From: Rhodospirillales bacterium
Lineage (GTDB): Bacteria; Pseudomonadota; Alphaproteobacteria; Rhodospirillales; Casp-alpha2
DNA length: 56,088 bases
Assembly (NCBI GenBank): GCA_021775095.1
Contig: JAJFII010000036.1
Span: forward strand, 1-56,088
Direction: 5' to 3'
Below, in pieces: positions 26,752-35,839 of this stretch (its first letter is position 1; every line of letters begins with the position of its first letter). The notes below the pieces were generated by a model. The model had not been told where the DNA came from. It made no database searches and saw nothing but the letters and a program-made list of their open reading frames with translations. The position numbers and the translations under genes were made by a program.

Positions 26752-26964
26752 ATGAGGGTTTTCACAATGGTTTTGCCTGTGGCGCGGTTATTAGGATTGG
26801 CCGGATTGATTTTAATCGCCGGGCAACGCACAGGATCTCCTGCATTTGCCCACACCATAGATCCCTTCTATTGCGAGGCAGGCTGTTACACAGACGAAGT
26901 AAAAAACCTGGTTTGCAAGGCCAGCAAAACCCACTTCAATTCTCCTGACCTACCCCCCAGTTAA
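26752..26964 (+). CDS. Small secreted cysteine-containing protein, unknown function
   Basis: 70 residues from ATG 26752. The N terminus looks like a Sec signal peptide (hydrophobic VARLLGLAGLILIAG, cleavage near AFA-HT). The short mature part has three Cys (YCEAGC...LVC) and ends SPDLPPS. I do not recognise the family. It is divergent from the PhyH gene and convergent with the sulfatase gene; a start at 26713 (GTG) would spoil the signal peptide. Confidence 0.5.
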   Translation: MRVFTMVLPVARLLGLAGLILIAGQRTGSPAFAHTIDPFYCEAGCYTDEVKNLVCKASKTHFNSPDLPPS

Positions 26965-27009
26965 CCGGTCCTCGTTGGGTTATTTAAGGACCAGCCAAAC
27001 CCATGGAAC

Positions 27010-28551
27010 TCAGGCGGTTTTCAAGCCCATTCGGTGATAAATTTCCGCCGGGCATTCATGCGCCTGCAGCAGGTTAATCATGCCGGCCTGCAAACGCGCT
27101 TCGATTTCCGGATCGCGGATTGGCGTATTTTGTCCGGGGTCGGTTTGCGTATCGAACAATTTTGTACCGAGATTTTCGATCACCCGATTGTTAGCACCCG
27201 GGACCCGGCGCGAGTCTTTTAATGCGTCGATTTTCATCACCGGCGCACCTTTTGTGAAGCTGAACTGGCGCGTGAGTTCCGCCGTTTTTAATTCTTCTAT
27301 GGTCATTCTCGAAACAATATGTGTGGGCATCAGCGTATATTCATGCAATCCGGTTGCGTACAGGTCGTCGGGATAAATGTAGTAGTCATAACGGCCGTCT
27401 GTCACCCCGATGGGCCCGCCAAACATCCCGAAAATACAATAGTCCCGGTGCGCGTGGTCTTCCCCGCTGATCAACCCGAGGACCGATTGCCCGGTCACTT
27501 CAGCTGGGGCCGTCAGTCCAAACATTGCAAGCATCGTCGGCATTAAATCGTAGGTCTGGGTCAGGGCATCGATGCGTGTCCCGGCCTTGGCGGCAAACTC
27601 CGGGTGGTGAATGATCAATGGAATATGGGAAATTTCCCGATAATAGGGCTGCAGATTTTTACCCCACCAATCGTGTTCCGCCAGCAAAAAGCCGTGATCT
27701 GTAGAAAACACCAAAGCCGTATCGTCCCACATCTTATGGGCGTCCATGTAGTCGAGAAGTTTGCCAAAATAATGATCACACATGCTGACCAAGGCCGCAT
27801 AATTAGCTCTGATTTCGGCAATCTCTTCAGCGCTGTTGGTGGATTTTTCGTAGAACGGCCAATTGAGCAAATCACCGTTCCATCCGGTTTTAAAGGCTTC
27901 TTTAAATTCCTCAGGCGCTTCAAAGGGTTCGTGGGGATCAAAACATTCCACCTGAAGAAACCAGTCGTCTTCATCACGATTGGTATCGAGGAACTCAAAT
28001 GCTGACGAGAAACAGCGGGGCATTGGTCGTTTTTCTTTGGTTTGCAGGCCCAGTTCCCTATTGATCAAATGCTGAATCCGCCCCCGGTTCGGATCGTCAA
28101 TACGACCTGACTCCATGGGATAGTGCATCGAGCCATATTTCTCACGAAACCTCTCCACCGGCGCCTGCACCATGGCTTTCCAGGGATCGTTTTCCTGGCC
28201 CCGGATAAAATCATAACTTGAATAGCGGTTGTGGTAGGTAGCACCGCCATCCTCAAAATAATGACCATGGTCCGTTATCATGTGGGTATAAATGGCGTTT
28301 TTTCCCAATATATCGGGAAATGAATTATCGAAGGGTTCGAGCGGGCCCCAACTGGAATGCATGAAATTTAATCGCCCGGTATGTAGATCGCGTCGCGCAG
28401 GCATACAGGGCAGGCTGCCAACGAAGTGATTGTTGAACGTCACACCCCGCGCCGCCAGGCGATCAAAATTCGGTGTCGGTATATTACCGCCGCCATAACA
28501 GCTGAGCGATTTAACGGTCAAGGAATCAAACAGGCAAAAAATTACACGCAT
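27010..28551 (-). CDS. Sulfatase (alkaline phosphatase superfamily), cytoplasmic
   Basis: About 513 residues from ATG 28551 (AAGGAG SD; ATG 28554 is also possible). N-terminal RVIFCLFDSLTVKSLSCYGG and TPNFDRLAARGVTFNN are sulfatase-type. The formylglycine site CMPAR is at C49 (CxPxR, with Ala where many have Ser), followed by DLHTGR. STDHGFLLAEHDWWGK is the second metal-site motif. There is no signal peptide, so it should act on an imported substrate inside the cell. The substrate could be a sulfate ester; phosphonate monoester hydrolase-type activity is an alternative. It is the last gene of a minus-strand operon with the sugar-type ABC permeases. Confidence 0.88.
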   Translation of the reverse strand: MRVIFCLFDSLTVKSLSCYGGGNIPTPNFDRLAARGVTFNNHFVGSLPCMPARRDLHTGRLNFMHSSWGPLEPFDNSFPDILGKNAIYTHMITDHGHYFEDGGATYHNRYSSYDFIRGQENDPWKAMVQAPVERFREKYGSMHYPMESGRIDDPNRGRIQHLINRELGLQTKEKRPMPRCFSSAFEFLDTNRDEDDWFLQVECFDPHEPFEAPEEFKEAFKTGWNGDLLNWPFYEKSTNSAEEIAEIRANYAALVSMCDHYFGKLLDYMDAHKMWDDTALVFSTDHGFLLAEHDWWGKNLQPYYREISHIPLIIHHPEFAAKAGTRIDALTQTYDLMPTMLAMFGLTAPAEVTGQSVLGLISGEDHAHRDYCIFGMFGGPIGVTDGRYDYYIYPDDLYATGLHEYTLMPTHIVSRMTIEELKTAELTRQFSFTKGAPVMKIDALKDSRRVPGANNRVIENLGTKLFDTQTDPGQNTPIRDPEIEARLQAGMINLLQAHECPAEIYHRMGLKTA

Positions 28552-28633
28552 CATACGCTCCTTGTTGATAATTGAAGGCCCGGACAGCGCCGGTAAAGTT
28601 AGGTTTGAGGACAAAAGAGACGGGCATCAGCAC

Positions 28634-29470
28634 TTATTTTACGGCCCCCTGGGTCAGGCCGGAAACCAGTTTTTTCTGTAACGGCAGAAACAGCAGCAAG
28701 GTCGGCAGGGTGGCGATCGCTGACCCGGCCATCAGCGCCCCCCAATTGACCGTATCTTCGCCAAAATACTGATACAATCCCAGCGGCAGTGTTTTCTTTG
28801 ATTCGTCAGACAACAGGGTCAGTGCCAGCAAATATTCCGACCAGGCCTGCAGAAACCCATAGGTCGCTGTCGCCACCAATCCCGGCATGATCAACGGCAT
28901 GATAATCTGCGTGACAATCTTAAATCGCGAAGCGCCATCCATAATCGCCGCTTCGTCAAGGCTCTTGGGAATAGTCGTTAAATAACCCACCAGCAAATAG
29001 ACCGAGAACGGCGTGATAACGGCCGTATAAATGAAAATCATACTGAGATGACTATTCACCAAACCGTTGCGGGCGAACAGAATAAATATGGGATTGATCA
29101 ATATGATCCATGGGAAAAGTTGGCCACCCATAATGGCCCCAAAAACCAATCCGCGCCCCCGAAAACGAAACCGTGACAGGGCATAGGCGGCAAAAAGTGA
29201 AATTGCGCAGGCCAGGGCCGTTGCCGTCAGGCAAACCAAAAAGCTGTTGATGACATAAATATGGTACCCTTCACTGAAGATATAAAAATAGTTCTTCAAG
29301 GTCCATCCGGCGGATCCCGAGGCAATGGAAATCGACAGCGATTGAAATGAGCCCTTAAAAACATAATAGGCGGGGGCCACCATGAACAAGGCAAACAAAG
29401 CAAACGCCAGAACGATCAATCCACCTTCAATCGGTCTACTGGGGGGTTTTTTAGCCGGATGATCAACCAT
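28634..29470 (-). CDS. Carbohydrate-type ABC importer permease (MalG/UgpE-like)
   Basis: 278 residues with about six membrane helices, beginning GLIVLAFALFALFMVAPAYY. The EAA motif is IPKSLDEAAIMDGASRFK, the contact loop for the ATPase. The C terminus LLLFLPLQKKLVSGLTQGAVK is characteristic of the MalG family. It lies 1 bp from the upstream permease gene, so translation is coupled. It forms the channel with the 29472 gene. Confidence 0.93.
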   Translation of the reverse strand: MVDHPAKKPPSRPIEGGLIVLAFALFALFMVAPAYYVFKGSFQSLSISIASGSAGWTLKNYFYIFSEGYHIYVINSFLVCLTATALACAISLFAAYALSRFRFRGRGLVFGAIMGGQLFPWIILINPIFILFARNGLVNSHLSMIFIYTAVITPFSVYLLVGYLTTIPKSLDEAAIMDGASRFKIVTQIIMPLIMPGLVATATYGFLQAWSEYLLALTLLSDESKKTLPLGLYQYFGEDTVNWGALMAGSAIATLPTLLLFLPLQKKLVSGLTQGAVK

Positions 29471-29471
29471 C

Positions 29472-30395
29472 TCAGCCCACCTTGTCCTGCATCCTGCTCA
29501 ACCCGACGACCCGGAAATAAAGCGCGCCAAAGGCAGCAAGGATTATAGCCATAGAGACGCCGACGGCTGAACTATAACCAAGACGCAGATCGACAAAGGC
29601 TTTCATGTAAACTTCCGTGGCCATGACGTTGGTATAGGTTCCAGGTCCGGCAAGGGTCGTCAGCCACACATAAATAAAATTGTTAAATGTCCAGATGATG
29701 GACATCAGACATAACACCGAAAGCGTTGGCATCAGATAAGGCAGAGTGACAAAACGAAACTGCTGCCAGCGTGTCGCCCCATCCAGGCTTGCCGCTTCAA
29801 TTTGATCGTCGGGGATTGTTTGCAGGGATGCCAGCAGCGACACAGCAACCAGCGGCGTCGTGTTCCAGACCATGATCGTGACAATCGTAGGCCAGACCGT
29901 GGCCAGATCGGCAGTAAAGGAAATGGCCTCGGAAATGATCCCTGTATACAATAAAAATTCGTTTACCGGTCCGCCGATGGGTTCGAGCATCCAGCGCCAG
30001 GCAATAACCGAGACCACCGGTGGTGTTGCCCAGGGGACCAACAAAAACAACCGCGACAAGGTCGAAAGTTTCAGGGACGACAACATTTTAGAATTCAATA
30101 ATAGTGCAAACAACAGACCTAAGAAAAGGCGCAGGGTCACGGATACTGCCGTCAGCCAAAATACCGTATTAAACGCCACGTTGAAGGAATCGTTGCTCGT
30201 AAAAAACTCAATGTAGTTTTCGAATCCAACCCAATCGCCGCCCGTGCGCAACTGGGTAAACTCCATATCCGTAAAGCTCAGTTCGAGATTGTAGAGCGCT
30301 GGATAAAAGTAAAAGCTGATAATGACAAAAAACGTTGGAAACAGCATGAAAAAAGCCGAAAAGCGTTCTTGTGCCTGTGCGCTGTATGTCTTCAT
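29472..30395 (-). CDS. Carbohydrate-type ABC importer permease (MalF/UgpA-like)
   Basis: 307 residues with six predicted helices. Typical family features: FFMLFPTFFVIISFYFYPAL at the first helix, YIEFFTSNDSFNVAFNTVFW, and the EAA loop IPDDQIEAASLDGATRWQQ. It is separated from the upstream binding-protein gene by 85 bp containing a strong hairpin. Confidence 0.93.
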   Translation of the reverse strand: MKTYSAQAQERFSAFFMLFPTFFVIISFYFYPALYNLELSFTDMEFTQLRTGGDWVGFENYIEFFTSNDSFNVAFNTVFWLTAVSVTLRLFLGLLFALLLNSKMLSSLKLSTLSRLFLLVPWATPPVVSVIAWRWMLEPIGGPVNEFLLYTGIISEAISFTADLATVWPTIVTIMVWNTTPLVAVSLLASLQTIPDDQIEAASLDGATRWQQFRFVTLPYLMPTLSVLCLMSIIWTFNNFIYVWLTTLAGPGTYTNVMATEVYMKAFVDLRLGYSSAVGVSMAIILAAFGALYFRVVGLSRMQDKVG

Positions 30396-30420
30396 GTGTG
30401 GTTATGACCCTACCACGTCA

Positions 30421-30451
30421 CCCGGGCTCCCATCGTCAATGGAAGCCCGGG
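30421..30451 (-). terminator. Strong hairpin between binding-protein and permease genes
   Basis: The 13-base arms 30421-30433 and 30439-30451 (CCCGGGCTCCCAT and ATGGAAGCCCGGG) pair with a single wobble around a 5-nt loop. On the minus-strand mRNA this lies 30 nt after the binding-protein stop. There is no U-tract, so it is better seen as an mRNA-stabilising or attenuating hairpin, as known between malE and malF, than a full terminator. Confidence 0.65.
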
Positions 30452-30480
30452 CACGTCCTCTAAAACCCCGCCTACGATTT

Positions 30481-31746
30481 CTATTTATCCATCATCCGGG
30501 CAATATCTTTCAGGATACTTTCCGCCGCGTCCTCAGGCGACTTTTGTCCCGATATGGCAGCCGCGAAGGAACGGGCAAGGACATTGCGAATTTGTCCAAT
30601 CGGTGCTGGCCCCCGGGAGTAAGGCCCCCAGGAACGGGTATGGTTGGCAAATTGGTTAGCAAACCCCTGCTCATGGCTGGCAAATTTGATGGCTGCAAGG
30701 CCCGACTTCGTCGCCGGCATCTGATTGCCGTAATACTTAGTCATAATGGCCGGCGAAATCAGATGTTTGAGCAACAACCAAGCTTCTTTCGGGTGTTTGG
30801 TTGCACTATTGATAACCAGGGTGCGTCCGCCCAGGTGGGTCAATCCTTTGGTTCGTCCCTGCGGCGTAAGTCCGGTGTCGAGAGCCATCGGTTTGTCGGG
30901 GTGGGACGCTTTGTATCCTTCTACTAACCCGCGAATAACAGCGATCGGAACAATCGCCATTGCCTGTTTGTCGTCCAAAATGGGTTGCAGGCCCGACGGG
31001 TCGTGCGCCGTACTTTGTGAAAGTATCGATTTTGGTACCAAACCTTCATCCAAATAGGTCTTGTAGTATTCCATGGCCTCAACCAATTGTTCCTTGGTGG
31101 TGCCAATCTTAAATCCACCCTTGCCGTCATCATCGACTATGGTTGAGCCGTTAGACCACAGAAAATAATTGACCATAAAAGCCGACTCGGGCACGCCACC
31201 AATAAAACTGTACCCAATCTTGCCGGTTTTTTCTTTGATAATACGGCTTGCTGCCAGAACTTCATCCCAGGTTGTCGGTTTGCTGGTGATGCCGGCCTCG
31301 CGCATGACATTATTGTTATAAATCATCGACCAGGTATCGGCGGTCCAGGGAACGCCGTAAGGCTTGCCTTCAAAATAGGTCAGGTCATTGGCGACAAAAT
31401 CTTCGAAACCATGTTTAAATGGACTGTAACCAACCAGTTTTTCAAGCGGAATAAGCGAACCGGACTGGGCAAACTCCTGCACCCAGACGAAGGCCGAATG
31501 GACCACGTCCGGTCCCTGACCAACAGCAGATTCCCGAATTAACTGATCACGGGCGTCCTTCCAGGCGATCCGTTTCAGGTCGACTTTAATGCCTGGATTG
31601 GCGGCTTCAAACTCATCAAGCGCCATCCGCATTTCTTTGTGCTGCGGATCATTAAAACGAAATTGCAGATTGATTTCCGCAGCCATGGACACGGTCGAAG
31701 ATAATAACAATCCTGCCAAGGCTAATTTAAGCGATTTTTCCAACAT
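30481..31746 (-). CDS. Carbohydrate-type ABC importer solute-binding protein (family 1)
   Basis: 421 residues with a signal peptide (LKLALAGLLLSSTVSMAAEI, cleavage near SMA-AE). Family-1 motifs: EFEAANPGIKVDLKRIAWKDARDQL, GQGPDVVHSAFVWVQEFA, YGVPWTADTWSMIYNNNVMREAGI, PTTWDEVLAASR. Periplasmic receptor of the importer encoded by the next two genes and the ATPase at 31982. First gene of the minus-strand operon. The ligand is likely a sugar-like or polyol-like compound by family; the sulfatase suggests a sulfated one (inference). Confidence 0.93.
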   Translation of the reverse strand: MLEKSLKLALAGLLLSSTVSMAAEINLQFRFNDPQHKEMRMALDEFEAANPGIKVDLKRIAWKDARDQLIRESAVGQGPDVVHSAFVWVQEFAQSGSLIPLEKLVGYSPFKHGFEDFVANDLTYFEGKPYGVPWTADTWSMIYNNNVMREAGITSKPTTWDEVLAASRIIKEKTGKIGYSFIGGVPESAFMVNYFLWSNGSTIVDDDGKGGFKIGTTKEQLVEAMEYYKTYLDEGLVPKSILSQSTAHDPSGLQPILDDKQAMAIVPIAVIRGLVEGYKASHPDKPMALDTGLTPQGRTKGLTHLGGRTLVINSATKHPKEAWLLLKHLISPAIMTKYYGNQMPATKSGLAAIKFASHEQGFANQFANHTRSWGPYSRGPAPIGQIRNVLARSFAAAISGQKSPEDAAESILKDIARMMDK

Positions 31747-31776
31747 AATTCAGACTCTCCCTATTTTTGCCGTATA

Positions 31777-31788
31777 TTTTGATCAAAA
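31777..31788. promoter_or_regulatory. Perfect 12-bp palindrome, operator candidate
   Basis: TTTTGATCAAAA lies 30 bp upstream of the binding-protein start in the divergent spacer. It could be an operator for an unlinked regulator; none is encoded next to it. A chance AT-rich palindrome is possible. Confidence 0.3.
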
Positions 31789-31848
31789 CCCATCCTTTGG
31801 TTCTATAAAATTAGATATAAAGGATTGGATATGTGCAATCCAGCTCAG

Positions 31849-31900
31849 AGAATACTAGTATGGTAGAAAATTGACAAGTATCTAGAATTTTTACTAAGTT
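31849..31900. promoter_or_regulatory. Overlapping divergent promoters of the second importer locus
   Basis: Plus strand: TTGACA at 31871-31876, 18-bp spacer, TAAGTT at 31895-31900, directed to the ATPase-AKR-GMC genes. Minus strand: TTGTCA (complement of 31872-31877), 17-bp spacer, TATTCT (complement of 31849-31854), directed to the binding-protein operon. The two -35 boxes occupy the same bases, so the two RNA polymerases would compete or be regulated together. Confidence 0.5.
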
Positions 31901-31981
31901 ATCAGATAAGTTTCCTATTAGGCCGAAGCCTCGGCGCCGATGGGGCCCGCCGAGAGACAAGGCAACAGGGAAAATCAGAGT

Positions 31982-33046
31982 ATGGCCAACATTTCCATCG
32001 CAAACGTCAGCAAATCCTATGGCAAGGTCGCCGTCATTCACGGCATAGACCTGGAGATCGGCGATGGCGAATTTGTTGTCCTGGTTGGTCAATCAGGCTG
32101 TGGGAAATCAACATTGCTCAGAATGATTGCCGGGCTTGAAGACATTACCAGTGGAACCATCTCCATTGACGGCAAGGTGATCAACAACGTCGCGCCAAAG
32201 GACCGCGATATCGCCATGGTGTTTCAGAATTATGCCCTGTATCCGCATATGACGGTCGCTGAGAATATGGGATTTTCCCTGCGCCTGCGCAATGAAAACA
32301 AACAGGTCATCGACGCCGCCGTTGCCAAGGCCGGAAATATCCTTGGCCTGGGTGAATATCTGGACCGGTTTCCGCGTCAATTGTCCGGCGGCCAACGACA
32401 GCGGGTGGCCATGGGCCGGGCCATTGTCCGAGATCCGGAAATTTTTCTTTTCGACGAACCCCTGTCCAATCTGGATGCCAAACTGCGGGTAAATATGCGC
32501 ACTGAAGTTAAGGAACTGCACCTTGCCCTTGGCGCCACGTCGGTGTTTGTCACCCATGACCAGATCGAAGCCATGACCATGGCCGACAAAATTATTGTCA
32601 TGGACAATGGCCACGTTGCGCAGGTCGGTTCACCGCTGGAAATTTATGACCATCCGGTCAGCAAATTTGTCGCTACTTTTATCGGCTCGCCGCCCATGAA
32701 CATACTGCAAGCGACAGCAGGTGATCACGACAGCGGCACAACCCTGCAATTTGGCGACGGACAAAGCTCCTCCATTGATCGAAAATTACCGCCGGGATCA
32801 CAGGTTTTGTTCGGCTTACGTCCCGACGGCATTACCATTGCCAAAAGCGAAACAGGTATCAAAGGTCTGGTCCGTGTAATCGAACCCACCGGTCCCGAAT
32901 CGCAGGTTGTCCTTGAGGTCGGCAAAACACAAGTCTATGCGGCCATGCGCGACCGCCCGGACATTAAAATCGGCGATCAGGTTCCGCTCAATTTCAGTTC
33001 ATCGGAATACCACTTGTTTGACTGCCAAACAGAACGCGCTCTGTGA
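31982..33046 (+). CDS. Carbohydrate-type ABC importer ATPase (MalK/UgpC-like)
   Basis: 354 residues from ATG 31982 (14 upstream in-frame codons are ignored). Walker A GQSGCGKST, Q-loop VFQNYALYPHMTV, signature LSGGQRQRV, Walker B IFLFDEPLSNLDAKLR, H-loop VTHDQIEAMTMADKI, then a C-terminal regulatory TOBE-type domain (FGLRPDGITIAKSETGIKG). It powers the permeases on the opposite strand. The stop overlaps the GTG start of the next gene. Confidence 0.93.
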   Translation: MANISIANVSKSYGKVAVIHGIDLEIGDGEFVVLVGQSGCGKSTLLRMIAGLEDITSGTISIDGKVINNVAPKDRDIAMVFQNYALYPHMTVAENMGFSLRLRNENKQVIDAAVAKAGNILGLGEYLDRFPRQLSGGQRQRVAMGRAIVRDPEIFLFDEPLSNLDAKLRVNMRTEVKELHLALGATSVFVTHDQIEAMTMADKIIVMDNGHVAQVGSPLEIYDHPVSKFVATFIGSPPMNILQATAGDHDSGTTLQFGDGQSSSIDRKLPPGSQVLFGLRPDGITIAKSETGIKGLVRVIEPTGPESQVVLEVGKTQVYAAMRDRPDIKIGDQVPLNFSSSEYHLFDCQTERAL

Positions 33047-34161
33047 ACCGGTCCATGGCCACTTCAAAAACTTCCCCGCCGGCGTCGCCCATAAATTCAC
33101 CGGCCTCATGCCTGCAAAGGACCCCTCTGGCCGGGACCGAAATTGCCGTGTCCGGGTTGGGTGTGGGCACCGGACAAATTGGTGGTGGCCGCATCCGCTG
33201 TACGGATCAACAAGCTGTTCAACGGCTGCGCGCCGCCTATGACCTGGGATTGCGTTATTTTGATGTGTCACCCCTCTATGGCCATGGCCGGGCTGAATTG
33301 CGGCTGGGCACCATGTTGCGTGACCTTAATACCGACGATTACGTGCTGTCGAGCAAGGTTGGACGAATTCTGACCCCAGCGCCAGGTGCAACCCTGCAAC
33401 CGTCCCGACAGGTGCATCCGCTATCGTTCAATTTTCGCTTCGATTACAGCTACGACGGCACCCTGCGTTCCTTTGAAGACAGTTTGCAGCGTTTGGGTTT
33501 AGCCAGACTTGACATGCTTTTTATCCATGACCTGTCGTTGAACTGGCATGGGGAAAATCTATCGCAACGTATGGATGAAGCCTCAAAAGGTGCCTACCGG
33601 GCGCTCGATACCCTGCGTCGCGATGGTGTCATTACCGCCATTGGTATCGGATCCAACGATGCCGATGTTTGTGTCGAAATGGCTGAACGGGGTGACTACG
33701 ATTGTTTTATGGTGGCCGGGCGCAACACCCTGCTTGATCAGACGGCATTTGATCACTTGTTTCCGCTTTGTCAAAAACGTGGCATATCGATTCTTGCTGC
33801 TGCGCCTTTTAATAACGGCATTCTCGCCGAAGGTGTGAAGGACAACACCCATGTTGCTGGCGCACCACCAAACCCGCAGTTGGTTCAGCGGTTTAAAGAC
33901 ATAAAAGCCCTTTGTAACGATCACGATGTCTCGTTGATCGCCGTCGCCTTACAACTGGCGGCCTGTCACCCGAGCGTCGTCAGTGTTGTCGCCGGGTTCA
34001 CCGAAACCAGTCACCTTGTAAGCAATATGGAAATGATGCAAGTCCCCCTTGGCACTGGCATCTGGCAGCGCCTGCACGCGGTGGGCATGATTAGTGATGC
34101 GGCCTGTACAGCAGTCCTGAGCGCCGCGTCAGACGGTGACAAATCGAAAGGCTCCCATTGA
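33043..34161 (+). CDS. Aldo/keto reductase family oxidoreductase
   Basis: 372 residues from GTG 33043, overlapping the previous stop (GTGA); ATG 33055 is an alternative. The AKR tetrad is visible: D74 (RYFDVSPLYGHGRAELRLG), Y79, K105 (LSSKVGR) and H162 (DMLFIHDL). Overall it resembles the D-threo-aldose/L-fucose dehydrogenase or pyridoxal dehydrogenase subgroup (YGHGRAE, VTAIGIGSND-like segments). NAD(P)-dependent sugar or aldehyde oxidation is likely. Tightly coupled to the ATPase gene and to the GMC gene. Confidence 0.88.
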   Translation: MNRSMATSKTSPPASPINSPASCLQRTPLAGTEIAVSGLGVGTGQIGGGRIRCTDQQAVQRLRAAYDLGLRYFDVSPLYGHGRAELRLGTMLRDLNTDDYVLSSKVGRILTPAPGATLQPSRQVHPLSFNFRFDYSYDGTLRSFEDSLQRLGLARLDMLFIHDLSLNWHGENLSQRMDEASKGAYRALDTLRRDGVITAIGIGSNDADVCVEMAERGDYDCFMVAGRNTLLDQTAFDHLFPLCQKRGISILAAAPFNNGILAEGVKDNTHVAGAPPNPQLVQRFKDIKALCNDHDVSLIAVALQLAACHPSVVSVVAGFTETSHLVSNMEMMQVPLGTGIWQRLHAVGMISDAACTAVLSAASDGDKSKGSH

Positions 34162-35798
34162 CCAGCCGCTCTTTTTATTCCGCCCGAAAACCGTCTGCCG
34201 CAGCCGGTTATGATTTTATTATTATTGGTGCCGGGTCTGCCGGTTGTGTTCTTGCGAACCGTCTGTCAGCGGATAATAATTGTCGCGTCTTGTTGCTTGA
34301 AGCTGGCGAATGGGACCGCAATTTTTGGCTGCGCCTGCCCGTCGGATACTTTAAATCGATTTTCAATGATCGGGTTGCCCGACATTTTCCGACGGAGCCG
34401 GAAGAAGGCACGTCGGGTCGCAGTATTATCTGGCCGCGGGGCCGGGTCATTGGCGGCTCCAGCTCGATCAACGGCCTTATTTTCATGCGCGGCCAGCACC
34501 AGGACTTCGACGATTGGGAACGTCTCGGGGCAACCGGCTGGAATTATAATTCGGTACTGCCGTATTTTCGCCGTCTGGAAAACAATGGAAATACGCCGGA
34601 TCAGTATCGGGGCAATCAGGGAGAACTAAAAGTTTCCAACCTGCGCAATGAAGACCCCAGCTGCCAGGCCTGGATAAAAGCCGCCCAGCAATTTGGCTTA
34701 CCGGCAAACTCGGACTTCAACGGCGCCTCGACTTTTGGCGTTGGGCCTTACCAGTTGAGTATCGGAAAGCGCTGGCGGGAAAGCGCCGCCCGGGCGTTTT
34801 TACACCCCATTCGTAAGCGCCCGAACCTGACCATCATAACCGGTGCCCTGGTGACGCGGATTGATATCGACAAGGACCGGGCGCTGGCCGTGCACTGGGT
34901 CTCGGATGGCAATCAATACTCAGCGCAAGCCGACCAGGAAGTGCTGCTGTCAGCCGGTGCCATCCAATCACCACAGGTGCTGCAGCTTTCAGGCATCGGT
35001 CCGGCTGACCTGTTGCGTCAGCACGGAATAAAGATAAATAGAGATGCGGTCGATGTCGGTGGCAATCTGCAGGACCATTACCAGGTCCGAACCATTGTTC
35101 GCCTTAATAAACCGCAATCCTTAAATGACACAATCCGTAATCCCCTGCGCCTGGCAGGCATGGGGCTGGAGTGGTTGTTTAAGGGCACAGGCCCGTTAAC
35201 CGTTGGCGCCGCGCAGGTTGGCGGAGCCGCTTGTACGGAATTTGCGGTCGACGGTCGGCCCGATGTCCAAGTCTATGTAATGCCCCTGTCCGTAGACAAA
35301 CCAGGGGACCCCCTGCACAGGTTTTCCGGGTTTACGTCGGCCGTTTATCAATGCCTGCCCACGTCACGGGGACGGCTCGACATACAGTCAAGCGACCCCA
35401 CCGTCGGCCCGCGCATAACAGCCAATTATTTACACGAGGAAATTGATCGCAAAACCATCGTCGCCGGACTCAAACTTTTGCGTGAAATTTACCGTCAACC
35501 GGCCTTCAACGCGCTGATCGCAGAAGAAGTTTTGCCCGGTCCGGGCATTGTCAGTGATGCCCAACTGCTGACCTTCGCCCGGCAAAACGGCGGCACGGCT
35601 TTCCACGCATCGTGCACCTGTCGCGCCGGCGATGACGACGGCGCGGTGGTCGATAGCAATCTGAAGGTCAAAGGTATTGAGGCGTTACGGGTTATTGACG
35701 CATCGGTCATGCCGATGGTGACATCCGCCAATACCAACGCGCCAACCCTGATGATTGCCGAACGGGGTGCCGAGTTGGTGGCCCAGCAATATCGATAG
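34158..35798 (+). CDS. GMC-family FAD oxidoreductase (choline dehydrogenase-like)
   Basis: 546 residues from TTG 34158, overlapping the AKR stop by 4 bp. FAD-binding YDFIIIGAGSAGCVLANRLS (G24, G26, G29) and LLLEAGEWD, GMC signature 1 GRVIGGSSSINGLIFMRG, signature 2 VLLSAGAIQSPQVLQLSGIG, and the C-terminal active-site region FHASCTCRAG...VIDASVMPMVTSANTNAPTLMIAERGAEL. It oxidises an alcohol group to aldehyde/ketone. With the AKR and the importer it probably forms the catabolic part of the locus; choline is not implied. Confidence 0.9.
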   Translation: MTSRSFYSARKPSAAAGYDFIIIGAGSAGCVLANRLSADNNCRVLLLEAGEWDRNFWLRLPVGYFKSIFNDRVARHFPTEPEEGTSGRSIIWPRGRVIGGSSSINGLIFMRGQHQDFDDWERLGATGWNYNSVLPYFRRLENNGNTPDQYRGNQGELKVSNLRNEDPSCQAWIKAAQQFGLPANSDFNGASTFGVGPYQLSIGKRWRESAARAFLHPIRKRPNLTIITGALVTRIDIDKDRALAVHWVSDGNQYSAQADQEVLLSAGAIQSPQVLQLSGIGPADLLRQHGIKINRDAVDVGGNLQDHYQVRTIVRLNKPQSLNDTIRNPLRLAGMGLEWLFKGTGPLTVGAAQVGGAACTEFAVDGRPDVQVYVMPLSVDKPGDPLHRFSGFTSAVYQCLPTSRGRLDIQSSDPTVGPRITANYLHEEIDRKTIVAGLKLLREIYRQPAFNALIAEEVLPGPGIVSDAQLLTFARQNGGTAFHASCTCRAGDDDGAVVDSNLKVKGIEALRVIDASVMPMVTSANTNAPTLMIAERGAELVAQQYR

Positions 35799-35839
35799 GA
35801 TTTGGCTTGTTTTCGTGCGACGATGGGGGGTGCGTCGCC

